Below are positions 14,664 through 23,102 of a stretch of DNA of 33,430 nucleotides, in pieces. The stretch lies in NCBI RefSeq assembly GCF_010095445.2, contig NZ_WFGV02000062.1, forward strand, positions 1-33,430, in the 5' to 3' direction. Under the pieces are notes generated by a model. The model searched no databases. It was given only the letters and a program-made list of their open reading frames with translations, and was not told where the DNA came from. The position numbers and the translations under genes are program-made. Numbering within the stretch: the first letter of the stretch is position 1; each line of letters begins with the position of its first letter. Origin of the DNA: Pseudomonas sp. TNT3 (lineage in GTDB: Bacteria; Pseudomonadota; Gammaproteobacteria; Pseudomonadales; Pseudomonadaceae).

Positions 14664-16340
14664 TCAGTCGTTAAGGATGTCCCGATCCTTGGTTTCCGGC
14701 AGGAAGAACGTGCCCAGAATGGCCGTCATCACGGCGATGACAATCGGGTACCACAACCCGTAGTAGATATCCCCCGTCGCCGCGACCATGGCGAACGCCA
14801 CCGTGGGCAGGAAGCCGCCGAACCAGCCGTTGCCGATGTGATACGGCAACGACATCGAGGTGTAGCGGATGCGCGTCGGGAACAGCTCCACCAGCCAGGC
14901 GGCGATCGGGCCGTACACCATTGTCACGTAGATCACCAGGATGGTCAGGAGCAGCAGCACCATCGGGTAGTTGGTTTTCGCCGGATCGGCTTTCTCTGGA
15001 TAACCGGCTTCCTTGAGTGCCGCGCCTAACGTGGCCGTGAACGCATCGTTGCGGGTCTTGAAGTCCGCAGCCGGCATGCTGGCGCCATCGAAGCTGGGGA
15101 TCACCTTGTCGCCGATGCGCACTTGCGCGACCGTTCCTGGCTCAGCCTTCTCGTTTTTGTACGGGATGGCTCGTTTCGCCAGCAAGGTCTTGGCGAGGTC
15201 GCAGGAGCTGGTGAATTTGGCCTTGCCCACCGGGTCGAACTGGAATGAGCATTGGTCGGGGTCGGCGATCACCGTGACGGGGTTTCTTTCCTGCGCGACG
15301 AACACGTCGGGGTTACCGTATTGGGTCAACGCATGGAAGATCGGAAAGTAGGTCAACGCCGCCAGAATACAGCCGGCCATGATGATCCCCTTGCGGCCGA
15401 TGCGATCGGACAGGCTGCCGAAGATCACGAAGAACGGCGTGCCAATCAACAGCGAACCCGCGATCAACAGGTTAGCGGTCTGCGCATCGATTTTCAGCGT
15501 CTGCAGCAGGAAGAACAGCGCATAGAACTGCCCGGTGTACCAGACCACTGCCTGCCCCGCCGTGCCGCCGAGCAATGCCATGATCACGATCTTGAGGTTG
15601 TCCCAGCGTGCGAAGGACTCGGTCAGCGGTGCCTTGGAGGCTTTGCCTTCGGCCTTCATTTTCAGGAACACCGGCGACTCGCTGAGTTGCAGGCGGATGT
15701 ACACCGAGACGATCAGCAGCAGGATCGACAGCAGGAACGGAATCCGCCATCCCCAGGCTTCGAAGGCTTCGTTACCGAGTACGGTCCGGCAGGCGAGGAT
15801 CACCAGCAGCGACAGAAACAGGCCTAGCGTCGCGGTGGTTTGAATCCACGAAGTGAAATAGCCCCGTTTACCTTTCGGTGCATGTTCGGCCACATACGTC
15901 GCCGCACCGCCGTATTCCCCGCCCAACGCCAGGCCTTGCAACAGGCGCAGGGTGATCAGGATGATCGGTGCCGCGACCCCGATGGTCGCGTATCCCGGCA
16001 GGAAACCGACGATGGCCGTGGAGATACCCATGATCACAATCGTGATCAGAAAGGTGTGTTTGCGCCCGATCATGTCCCCCAGCCGACCGAACACGATCGC
16101 ACCAAAGGGCCTGACGGCGAACCCCGCCGCGAACGCAAGTAGCGCGAAGATGAAAGCCGTCGTCTCGTTGACCCCGGCGAAGAAGTGCTTCGCGATGATC
16201 GCAGCCAGTGAGCCATACAGGTAAAAGTCGTACCACTCGAACACCGTGCCAAGGGAGGAGGCAAAGATAACCTTGCGCTCCTCCTTGGTGATGCTGTGCT
16301 TGGGCGCACTGCCCGTGGTGGTGTTGTCGATTGCGGCCAT
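14664..16340 (-). CDS. MHS-family MFS transporter with an enlarged periplasmic loop
   Basis: This 558-residue, 12-TM transporter of the metabolite:H+ symporter family starts at the ATG at 16338-16340, with GGAG six bases upstream. Family marks are SLGTVFEWYDFYLYGSL in TM1, GRLGDMIGRKHT in loop 2-3, RLLQGLALGGEYGGAATYVAEHAP in TM4, SDRIGRKG in loop 8-9 and ELFPTRIRYTSMS before TM11. Typical members have about 430-450 residues. The extra length is a roughly 110-residue insert between TM9 and TM10 (from about ALTQYGNPDVF to AKTNYPM) containing two Cys, predicted to face the periplasm. Substrates in this family are organic acids, osmolytes or aromatics; none can be assigned. It lies next to the T6SS genes but has its own upstream gap and is probably unrelated to them. 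Confidence 0.92.
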   Translation of the reverse strand: MAAIDNTTTGSAPKHSITKEERKVIFASSLGTVFEWYDFYLYGSLAAIIAKHFFAGVNETTAFIFALLAFAAGFAVRPFGAIVFGRLGDMIGRKHTFLITIVIMGISTAIVGFLPGYATIGVAAPIILITLRLLQGLALGGEYGGAATYVAEHAPKGKRGYFTSWIQTTATLGLFLSLLVILACRTVLGNEAFEAWGWRIPFLLSILLLIVSVYIRLQLSESPVFLKMKAEGKASKAPLTESFARWDNLKIVIMALLGGTAGQAVVWYTGQFYALFFLLQTLKIDAQTANLLIAGSLLIGTPFFVIFGSLSDRIGRKGIIMAGCILAALTYFPIFHALTQYGNPDVFVAQERNPVTVIADPDQCSFQFDPVGKAKFTSSCDLAKTLLAKRAIPYKNEKAEPGTVAQVRIGDKVIPSFDGASMPAADFKTRNDAFTATLGAALKEAGYPEKADPAKTNYPMVLLLLTILVIYVTMVYGPIAAWLVELFPTRIRYTSMSLPYHIGNGWFGGFLPTVAFAMVAATGDIYYGLWYPIVIAVMTAILGTFFLPETKDRDILND

Positions 16341-16507
16341 GAGTGTTCTCCGTCTATCTCTTGTTGTAGGCCGGAGTACCTCACTACCCTCGCCGCACCC
16401 AGGCCCTGGGGCTGATGTCATCGGATTACGGACTGCTTAAAGCATTCGAACAGGCTGACGGCCTCGCATCGCTGCAAGGTTTCCTAAGCATAATCAGGAT
16501 CGCGCAG

Positions 16508-17677
16508 TTATCCACTCGACATCGCGTTAAAACCGGGCTCCACCGCCTGCCCGCACGCCCCCACTTGCGGCACCAGGCTGATATCGACACGCCGATTGGC
16601 CGCACGGCCCGGCTCGGTGTCATTGCTGGCGATCGGTTGGCTCGCCGCGAGCCCTTGCACCGCAAAGCAGCTATCGGGGATGTCGCTCATGGTTTGCATC
16701 CAGCCCCGTACGGCAGATGCACGCGCATGGGACAACTGCAGGTTGTTTTCAGCGCTGCCCTTGGCATCGGAATGCCCGGTGATCACGATCAGCCAGCCGG
16801 GCTGGGCCTTGATGTCGACCAGGGCGCTGATCAATACCTTGGTCGAGTCAGGGTTGAACTCGGCGCTGCCCGCCTTGAACAGCGAGAGGCTGTTCAGACG
16901 CACCGGCGTGGGAACGGTTTGCTCCGGCTTAAACAGGCTGATGAGACCGGGCGAGCCCTCCTTGTTCGCGCCCGAGGTCTGCCACCACAGTCCACTTGCC
17001 AAGAGGATCGAGGCCGCCCCGGCACACAGACAAATCACGAGGCGACGCTTCGAAGATTTCATCTCGGGCATCGGGGTCGCTGGCACAACGACAACGGGCA
17101 TCAACAATGCCGGACTCGACCCTCTCGTCGGCAACGGCGTCATGACGCCCGATACGGGGTGTCCCTGCATCCGTAATATCAGGGCTTCGATCTGTTGGCG
17201 CAGCGCCTGTAACGCAACCAAAGGGGCGTGCACCTGATGATCCAGACGCTGGTGCAACCGCTGCAGCTCAGTGCCCAGTTGGAGGAGCGCAGGCAGGTTT
17301 CGCCCATCGATCTCCAGGCTGCGCAACAGCCACTGCAGTTGCGCGAAGAGCCAGGCCAGGATATCCAGGCGCACGGACGGCACCGGCGGCCATAGGGTCG
17401 ACCATTCGCAGGCCAGCGCTTCTATCAGCGACGCCCCCTGGGCCATGCCTTCAAGACCATAGCGATGACTGCGCGCGAGCGCGAAGGACGCGGCTGTTTG
17501 CAGGTCGCCGCCGTTCTGCTGGAACAGCGTCAGGCACAGCTGCTCGACCCTCGCCCAGTCCACGTCCGGACACGCCGGATGGTTCAACTTGGCCAACTCA
17601 TCGCGCAGTGCCCCAAACTCGGCGGAGCCCCGGGGATCACCGCCGACCCGAATACGCATTTCAAACAACACCGTCAT
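16508..17677 (-). CDS. T6SS ImpA_N-TM-OmpA fusion protein (peptidoglycan anchor candidate)
   Basis: This 389-residue protein has three parts. Residues about 10-130 resemble the ImpA/TssA N-terminal domain (LCLTLFQQNGGDLQTAASFALARSHRYGLEGMAQG; WPPVPSVRLDILAWL). A single TM helix sits near 210-232 (RRLVICLCAGAASILLASGLWW). Residues about 265-375 form an OmpA-type peptidoglycan-binding domain (LFKAGSAEFNPDSTKVL, TGHSDAKGSAENNLQLSHARA, GRAANRRVDISLVP). GGAAGGGAAG precedes the ATG. It is the last gene of the T6SS set, 23 bases after tssE. By analogy with TagL-type proteins it should span the inner membrane and fix the apparatus to the cell wall. Joining to an ImpA_N domain suggests contact with the baseplate or TssA-like cap. 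Role inferred. Confidence 0.87.
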   Translation of the reverse strand: MTVLFEMRIRVGGDPRGSAEFGALRDELAKLNHPACPDVDWARVEQLCLTLFQQNGGDLQTAASFALARSHRYGLEGMAQGASLIEALACEWSTLWPPVPSVRLDILAWLFAQLQWLLRSLEIDGRNLPALLQLGTELQRLHQRLDHQVHAPLVALQALRQQIEALILRMQGHPVSGVMTPLPTRGSSPALLMPVVVVPATPMPEMKSSKRRLVICLCAGAASILLASGLWWQTSGANKEGSPGLISLFKPEQTVPTPVRLNSLSLFKAGSAEFNPDSTKVLISALVDIKAQPGWLIVITGHSDAKGSAENNLQLSHARASAVRGWMQTMSDIPDSCFAVQGLAASQPIASNDTEPGRAANRRVDISLVPQVGACGQAVEPGFNAMSSG

Positions 17678-17700
17678 ACAGCTTCCCTTCCGTTACAGGT

Positions 17701-18141
17701 TTACGATTGTGCGACCCAGCTCTGGCGCTTCAAGTGGCGCACCAGAACCTTGCCCTCGGCGCACAGCGTGGTGCCGAAGGTTACCCGCTGACCGCCCTTG
17801 AGCTGCACGTCCAGCGCGTATTCCAGATGACCCGGCTGAAGCTGCGGCAGCAGTTCAATGTCCACTGAAACCAGGCGAGGTTCGTAGCGAATGAGGGTGT
17901 CCGCCAGGGTCTTCATCAGCCCATGCGCCGCAGCGGGTAACCCCTGAAGAATGTGACCCATATCCGGGAGACCGTAATCTGGCAGATGGTCCAGCGCACC
18001 CGCCCGGCTATTGAGGATGCGTTGCAGATTGTCCAGCACTGACAGCGTGTATTGATCCTCTTCGGCGACTTGATGCAGGTCCAGCTCCCCATCGAAGTTC
18101 TGCAGCAAGGTTTCGTAGAGTGAAGGATTGAGCGGGGTCAT
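17701..18141 (-). CDS. tssE: T6SS baseplate protein TssE (gp25-like)
   Basis: This 146-residue protein has the phage gp25/lysozyme-like wedge fold of TssE: DQYTLSVLDNLQRILNSRAGALDHLPDYGLPDM at residues about 27-60, then LADTLIRYEPRLVSVDIELLP. TssE is part of the baseplate from which the TssBC sheath is polymerised. AGGGAG precedes the ATG at seven bases. It starts four bases before the tssJ stop codon region and is followed closely by the OmpA-fusion gene, so all are probably translated from one message. Nothing unusual was seen; length is normal. Confidence 0.93.
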   Translation of the reverse strand: MTPLNPSLYETLLQNFDGELDLHQVAEEDQYTLSVLDNLQRILNSRAGALDHLPDYGLPDMGHILQGLPAAAHGLMKTLADTLIRYEPRLVSVDIELLPQLQPGHLEYALDVQLKGGQRVTFGTTLCAEGKVLVRHLKRQSWVAQS

Positions 18142-18144
18142 CGG

Positions 18145-18681
18145 CTACTCCCTGGCCAGCGGTCGCAAGGTCAATCGGTTGTCACCCAATTCGATGACCC
18201 GCGCGAGATCGGGGTCCAGCTCCTCTCGGGCCAGGGTCACGCGCCACGTATTCATCTGGTTATCGGGGTGGCGAAACAAAGCGACCACCGAGACGAAACG
18301 CGTGTCTTTGTCCAGGGGCACACTGAGCTGCGCTCCCTCCCCCGGCTTGACGACCACGGCCCGTTTGTCCAGCAGATCCGCGCTGAGTACCCGGTCGTCA
18401 TGACTCAGCAAATTGTCATAGGAGGCCTTTTCCACGGCCTTCCCGTCACGCAACTGATACACGCGCACCAAGGTCGGTACCGACAGCGCGTTCATGTCCG
18501 TCGCGTCAGTATTGATCGCGGCTCGCCCGCTGAAATCGAGGTGCAAGGTCGTGACCTGCTTGTAGAAAATCGCTCTGGCGGTGGACGTGCTGGCATCCGA
18601 GACGGTTTGGGTCACACCACAAGCACCGAGCAATGTGCCAATAACAGCCAGTACCACGAGGTTAAAAACGGTACGCGACAT
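18145..18681 (-). CDS. tssJ: T6SS outer-membrane lipoprotein TssJ
   Basis: This 178-residue protein has a lipoprotein signal peptide with lipobox LLGAC, Cys21 becoming the lipidated N-terminus. The residue after it is Gly, consistent with outer-membrane sorting. The mature domain has the TssJ features ALSVPTLVRVYQLRDGKAVEKASYDNLL, a KPGEGAQLSVPLDKDTRFVSVVALFR strand region and a C-terminal RLTLRP. TssJ recruits and holds the periplasmic part of TssM. The gene overlaps the end of tssG by 20 bases and is three bases from tssE, indicating tight translational coupling. Assignment is secure. Confidence 0.94.
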   Translation of the reverse strand: MSRTVFNLVVLAVIGTLLGACGVTQTVSDASTSTARAIFYKQVTTLHLDFSGRAAINTDATDMNALSVPTLVRVYQLRDGKAVEKASYDNLLSHDDRVLSADLLDKRAVVVKPGEGAQLSVPLDKDTRFVSVVALFRHPDNQMNTWRVTLAREELDPDLARVIELGDNRLTLRPLARE

Positions 18682-19759
18682 GGTGTGTTTCCCTGTTGTG
18701 TGGATTATCTCGAAGACCTTGGTATCGGCCCAGATTGATCGTGACGGTGTCGTGCTCGGCGCCGGTTCGGGTTGCGCAGCCCAGTCCCAATACCGCGGTC
18801 ATTCCGAGCTGTACCGATGCTCGCCCCAACCTCGGATGCGGCAGGCTGCTGACTGGCAGCGACAGGCGCAACTTGGCGGTGCAGCGCCAGCCCAGATAGA
18901 CACGCAGCAGGACCAGCAGATCGGCGTGCAACTGCCCACCCGGAAACCATCCAGACGCCTCGTCCGGATCGTGGGTGAACAACGACAGCAGCAGCTGGCT
19001 GTTGGCGTCGTGCCCGACACTGCCCAGCGGCGTGCCTTGGGACAGACTCACCGGACGGAGCGTGGAAAGACTGGCTGGCTGAGCCAGCGAAATCCTCTGC
19101 GGCCAATGGGCCGTCACCTTCGCTTGAGTGGCGGGTGCCAACAGCGTCACCAGCGCAATAATGCCTTCGGCGTTACGGGTGGGCAGGCGCATCACACTCA
19201 GCAGCGCCAGAAAACGCGATACAGGCGTTGCGATCTGCTTGGCGGTGCCGGGAATACCAAGGCCGATCAAGCCCAGAAGGCATTGCGATGTCGCATCGGT
19301 GCCACCTTTTTCGAAGGCGGCCGGATACGAGTACTTGCGCCAGATCCGATAGAACTGGGTGAAGATCCGATGGTTGAAAATATCGAGGAACGCCTCCAGT
19401 GCCTCATGACCTTCGCGACGCTGGGCGATGTCGTCCAGGAACGTCGTCGGTAACGGCGAGTCCACCCCGTATAGCCCAAGCAGGCGCGTGCGTACCGTGG
19501 CCGGACGCTGCGGATGGTTGACGTCGGTTTCGATCCCCTTGAGTTCACCGGCAGGAAAACCCATCCCCGGGTCGGGTCGGAAACGCACCGGGTCATCCGC
19601 CGGGTGAGTGGTACTGCCCAGTGGCGGGTGATCGGGTAATGCCTGTTCCAGCAACTGACAGAAGCGATACACATTGGCCTCAGCCACCCGCCCCTCCAGC
19701 GCCTCGAGTAATCCGCTGGCGTTTAGCCGGGAATACGCTGACTGTGATTCTCGTTCCAT
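18662..19759 (-). CDS. tssG: T6SS baseplate protein TssG
   Basis: This 365-residue TssG carries the family marks YRFCQLLEQALP near residue 30, VRFRPDPGMGFPAGEL near 57, LLGLYGVDSPLP near 92, and HEALEAFLDIFNHRIFTQFYRIWRKY near 115. Late segments FPGGQLHADLLVLLRVYLGWRC and TVTINLGRYQGL close the domain. TssG pairs with TssF in the baseplate wedge. Its 5' end overlaps tssF by 37 bases and its 3' end overlaps tssJ by 20 bases, both typical of coupled T6SS structural genes. Its length is slightly longer than the common 330-350. Confidence 0.94.
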   Translation of the reverse strand: MERESQSAYSRLNASGLLEALEGRVAEANVYRFCQLLEQALPDHPPLGSTTHPADDPVRFRPDPGMGFPAGELKGIETDVNHPQRPATVRTRLLGLYGVDSPLPTTFLDDIAQRREGHEALEAFLDIFNHRIFTQFYRIWRKYSYPAAFEKGGTDATSQCLLGLIGLGIPGTAKQIATPVSRFLALLSVMRLPTRNAEGIIALVTLLAPATQAKVTAHWPQRISLAQPASLSTLRPVSLSQGTPLGSVGHDANSQLLLSLFTHDPDEASGWFPGGQLHADLLVLLRVYLGWRCTAKLRLSLPVSSLPHPRLGRASVQLGMTAVLGLGCATRTGAEHDTVTINLGRYQGLRDNPHNRETHHVAYRF

Positions 19760-21486
19760 CGCAGGGATTTTCCAGAAGGTTGAAGGATGAGAGTGAGCTG
19801 GTTGTACAGATGGATGTCGGCGTACAAACCAAAGAAGCGATTGAGCATTTCGCCAAACAGGCTGATGTCGCCCTCGCCGGAAAAGCCATGGGCATCGAGC
19901 GTGACTTCTATGTCCACCCCACGCAGCAAAAAGCCTTTTTCAAAGCGCTGCACCACGTGGTGCTTGACCTCGACGATGGCTGCCAGGCGGCGGCGATTGA
20001 GCTCGCTGTCCGTCCAGTCGTACAGCGCCAGCGTGCCTCGCAGCACTTCGGCGTTGTCGAGCATCGGCAGGAAATTCGACCCAAGGTGGCTGAGTACCCG
20101 CCAGTGAAATCGGTCGCGATTGGGCGGGTAGCACGGCAAGGTGGGCGCGCACAGATTGCGCACCCGCAAACCGATCTGCGAGGACTGCACCAGCGTGTCC
20201 AGCAAGGTGCTTTGCAAGGCCTTGCGCGGAAGCTGGCCGTGGGTGCCGGTGAGGCGCAGCGACAGGCTTTCCTTGCCGTCCAGTCGATCCTTGTCAAACC
20301 CCTCGCCTCCCAGAATCAGCCAGGTGTCATGCAGGCCGTTGGCTCCCCGCTTCAGCCGCGTATGGAAGTACCGCTCCGGTGCGTCATCGCGCAACATACC
20401 GCCTTTGTGGCGAAAACTGCTGAAGGGCACATAGTCCTGCCGCTCGGCATCCCTGGATGAGGTCACTCGATCCACTGAATAGATTTCGGTATGGCCGTCC
20501 TGCAGTCGCATGGGTCTGAGCAGGTAATCGGTTTGTAGGGGTGCCAGGGCCATCGGGTCGGCTTCCAACGCAAACAGATTGATCACCGGCACTGTGTTCA
20601 GCCGCAGGTGTTCGGCGCCGAGATTGAAGGTGTGAGGCCACGGCTCGCCCAGCACCACGTCCAGTTCAAACCAGGCGGTTCCCGGAACAATCGTCAGATG
20701 TTCCAGCCCACAGAGGGTCACGAACATGAACTTCTCGCGGAAGGTGAAATACTCCAGCAGCAGCTGGTAACCACTGAAAGCGCTCTCCCCCTTTGGCCAC
20801 AAGCGATCCTCATCGGCAAACCCCTTGGGCGAAAAATGACCTTTGAGTGGCTGACGATCCAGCTGCCCCGGCCAGCGCACGTACAACGCCTGGGTGTTGA
20901 GGGTCAACGCCTGATGCAGCGCACTCGCCAACGGGGCATCAGCGTTCAGGTACAGCGGCAGGCGACTCAGGTCGATCTCACTCCAGTCGGTCAACGCGCC
21001 GCAGGTAAAACGCAGGCGCAACAGCGAACGGCCATCGGGCTCGTAAGCCTGCCGCACGGACTCAAGCGCGAGTGGTTGCAGTATCAGGTCCTGGGTGGTG
21101 GTGTAGCGGCATCGGGTACGCCGGGGCCCGATGGGCTGCGACAGCACTTCAAAGCCTGTCGCAATCCGTTCGCTGCGTTTCATTTGTGCGAGTTCCGGGG
21201 CCAGCTCAACGATGGACAGCGACGGAATGGTGCGCAGGTAATGGGGCCAAAGCAGGCTGACCAGACCTTCAGTCAACTCGGGCAGGTCATCGTCGAGCTT
21301 TTCGCGCAACCGTCCCATCAAGAAAGCGAAGCCCTCGAACAAGCGCTCCACATAAGGGTCGCGTGCGCCTGACCTGTCCAGATTCAACTGCGCGGCCCGG
21401 TCCGGGAACGCTTCAGCGAACTCCTGACCGGCCTCACGCAGGTAGCGCATTTCGGCGTCGAAGTAACGCAGTGTCAGATTGTCCAT
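19723..21486 (-). CDS. tssF: T6SS baseplate protein TssF
   Basis: This 587-residue protein starts with the very typical MDNLTLRYFDAEMRYLREAG, followed by EFAEAFPDRAAQLNLD and DPYVERLFEGFAFLMGRLREKLDD. That is why the ATG at 21484-21486 is preferred over one five codons upstream at 21501; neither has a good ribosome site, so coupling to tssA is likely. The central and C-terminal parts include VINLFALEADPMAL, SVDRVTSSRDAERQDYVPFSSF and RGVDIEVTLD. Together with TssG and TssE it builds the wedge around the VgrG hub. The gap to tssA is only 29 bases. Confidence 0.95.
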   Translation of the reverse strand: MDNLTLRYFDAEMRYLREAGQEFAEAFPDRAAQLNLDRSGARDPYVERLFEGFAFLMGRLREKLDDDLPELTEGLVSLLWPHYLRTIPSLSIVELAPELAQMKRSERIATGFEVLSQPIGPRRTRCRYTTTQDLILQPLALESVRQAYEPDGRSLLRLRFTCGALTDWSEIDLSRLPLYLNADAPLASALHQALTLNTQALYVRWPGQLDRQPLKGHFSPKGFADEDRLWPKGESAFSGYQLLLEYFTFREKFMFVTLCGLEHLTIVPGTAWFELDVVLGEPWPHTFNLGAEHLRLNTVPVINLFALEADPMALAPLQTDYLLRPMRLQDGHTEIYSVDRVTSSRDAERQDYVPFSSFRHKGGMLRDDAPERYFHTRLKRGANGLHDTWLILGGEGFDKDRLDGKESLSLRLTGTHGQLPRKALQSTLLDTLVQSSQIGLRVRNLCAPTLPCYPPNRDRFHWRVLSHLGSNFLPMLDNAEVLRGTLALYDWTDSELNRRRLAAIVEVKHHVVQRFEKGFLLRGVDIEVTLDAHGFSGEGDISLFGEMLNRFFGLYADIHLYNQLTLILQPSGKSLRWNENHSQRIPG

Positions 21487-21515
21487 GCTCAAAGAAATCA
21501 TCCTGATAAAGAGAG

Positions 21516-23102
21516 TTAACCGCAGAGCACTGCAGCGCGTACCGGATCAATCGCCACCAGCGCCGCGAGCAGCGACTCCGTGCGCCGGCCCAGCGTGGTT
21601 TTGTCGGCATGATTGCGCTGCGCTTTGAGGCGCAACAGCTTGAGCAGGCGCGCCTTGACTTCGAAATTGAGGTCGGGCTCCCAGTCGGCCAGCGCCTGGC
21701 GATCAGCCGTGACCTCCAGTTCGCCCAGCAAATGAATGGCTAGATCGCTCTTGCCACACTGCTCGGCCACCCGAGCCATCAACAGGCGCAATAACCACCG
21801 CTGCCGTCCGGTCTGTATGCCTGGGCGCGCGGCCAGCCAGGCCAGCGCGTGTTCCACCCCGTCGCTGTCTGCCTGAGCCAATGCCTCACCCTCCAGCGAC
21901 AGCACATCTGCATCCGCACTCGCGGGAGCAACTGCCGGTGCAGGCAACCACTGCTGGGGACGATTGCCGCTGACGTGCTGCACGATCCACTCCCGGGTGG
22001 TCTGGTCGGCGAAAGGCGTTCCATCACTCCAGCTCAACTCCTCCAGGCCCGGCAGTCGCTCCAGGAACATGCCCAGATCCCGCTTGGCAATATCGGCCCA
22101 ACTGTCCTGCGGCGCCGGCTGTTTGCTCAGCGCCTGGCACAGGTACCACTGCAGGTCCAGCCAGAAATGGTTCACGCTTTCGGCGTAGATTCGTTCGACC
22201 TGATCAAGCAATTCATTCCAGCTCTGTTGCAGGTACAGTCGCTTGAGTTGTGCCCGGTATTCGCCACGGGGCGCCGTCAGGCGTGTCATCCCGGTAGCGT
22301 CCTGGGGCGGTACCTGATGCACGGTGTCCCAGCGCAGGCTCTTCATCAATCGATGGGCCGCCAGCCAACCTTGTGGCTGCTCGCGAAGGTAACCGGACAA
22401 GGCCCTACCACTGTCCAGCAGATCCCTCCCGGATTTGATGGCCGTAGCGCTCGTCGCAGTCGCTTGCGCGTTCGACTCATGGCTGGCCGTGTTTTGCGGA
22501 ACCAGCGCATCCACGCCGCCCGACTGCGCCAGTCGGGCGGACAACGCACCGTACAGAGCACCGAGTTCCGGACGTTGATCCTCCGGCCAGGCCAGCAGAC
22601 CGCGCTCCAGCCAGGCGAGTGCGGCCACCGTGCGTTCTGCCTCGTCCTTCACGACTTCCGGGTACAGCGAAAGGCTGTCCAGCACCTTGCCGCTGGTCAG
22701 CCATTCCAGAGCCATCCTGCGACTGTTAGATCGCGCAGGCAGTACGTCGCTGGTGTAGCGCTCTATCAGGGCAGCCAGCAAACTCAGGCCATCGCTCAAA
22801 CCGGTCTCACCGTCTTTCTGCAAGCGTGCCCACAAATAGTAAGTGGCCACGCGCAGGTCCTTGCAACGCTGAGTCAGAAGCTTGCGCGCCAGCAGCACCA
22901 CTTGATCAATGTCGGCTCCGGACAGCTTGTTGACCTCTTCACGCATGAGCTGGAAGTCATCGTCGTACCCCGGATCCTCCCCGACAGCCGAGCTGTCACT
23001 GATGGGTTCCAGCCAGGATGCCCAGCGATTCGACTGTTCTTGAGCAAGTGACAGGGCATCGCGTTCACCCAGGCATCGGGCTATCAATGTGCGCAAACTC
23101 AT
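21516..23102 (-). CDS. tssA: T6SS protein TssA (ImpA_N plus VasJ-type C-terminus)
   Basis: This 528-residue protein has an ImpA_N domain at about residues 20-170 (DDFQLMREEVNKLSGADIDQVVLLARKLLTQRCKDLRVATYYLWARLQKDG; SRRMALEWLTSGKVLDSL). A middle linker rich in Ala/Ser/Thr follows. The helical C-terminus has LRWDTVHQVPP, NHFWLDLQWYLCQAL and WEPDLNFEVKARLLKLLRLKAQR. TssA proteins organise baseplate assembly and, in some subtypes, cap the growing tail. The long form with this C-terminus is the VasJ-like class. The ATG overlaps the tssM stop codon (ATGA), so translation is coupled. A second ImpA_N-containing protein is encoded at the end of the cluster. Confidence 0.9.
   Translation of the reverse strand: MSLRTLIARCLGERDALSLAQEQSNRWASWLEPISDSSAVGEDPGYDDDFQLMREEVNKLSGADIDQVVLLARKLLTQRCKDLRVATYYLWARLQKDGETGLSDGLSLLAALIERYTSDVLPARSNSRRMALEWLTSGKVLDSLSLYPEVVKDEAERTVAALAWLERGLLAWPEDQRPELGALYGALSARLAQSGGVDALVPQNTASHESNAQATATSATAIKSGRDLLDSGRALSGYLREQPQGWLAAHRLMKSLRWDTVHQVPPQDATGMTRLTAPRGEYRAQLKRLYLQQSWNELLDQVERIYAESVNHFWLDLQWYLCQALSKQPAPQDSWADIAKRDLGMFLERLPGLEELSWSDGTPFADQTTREWIVQHVSGNRPQQWLPAPAVAPASADADVLSLEGEALAQADSDGVEHALAWLAARPGIQTGRQRWLLRLLMARVAEQCGKSDLAIHLLGELEVTADRQALADWEPDLNFEVKARLLKLLRLKAQRNHADKTTLGRRTESLLAALVAIDPVRAAVLCG

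Noticed and set aside
21849..23051. 400-codon open frame antisense to tssA
   Set aside because: Overlaps a conserved T6SS gene; the translation is low-complexity Gln/Arg-rich shadow sequence.
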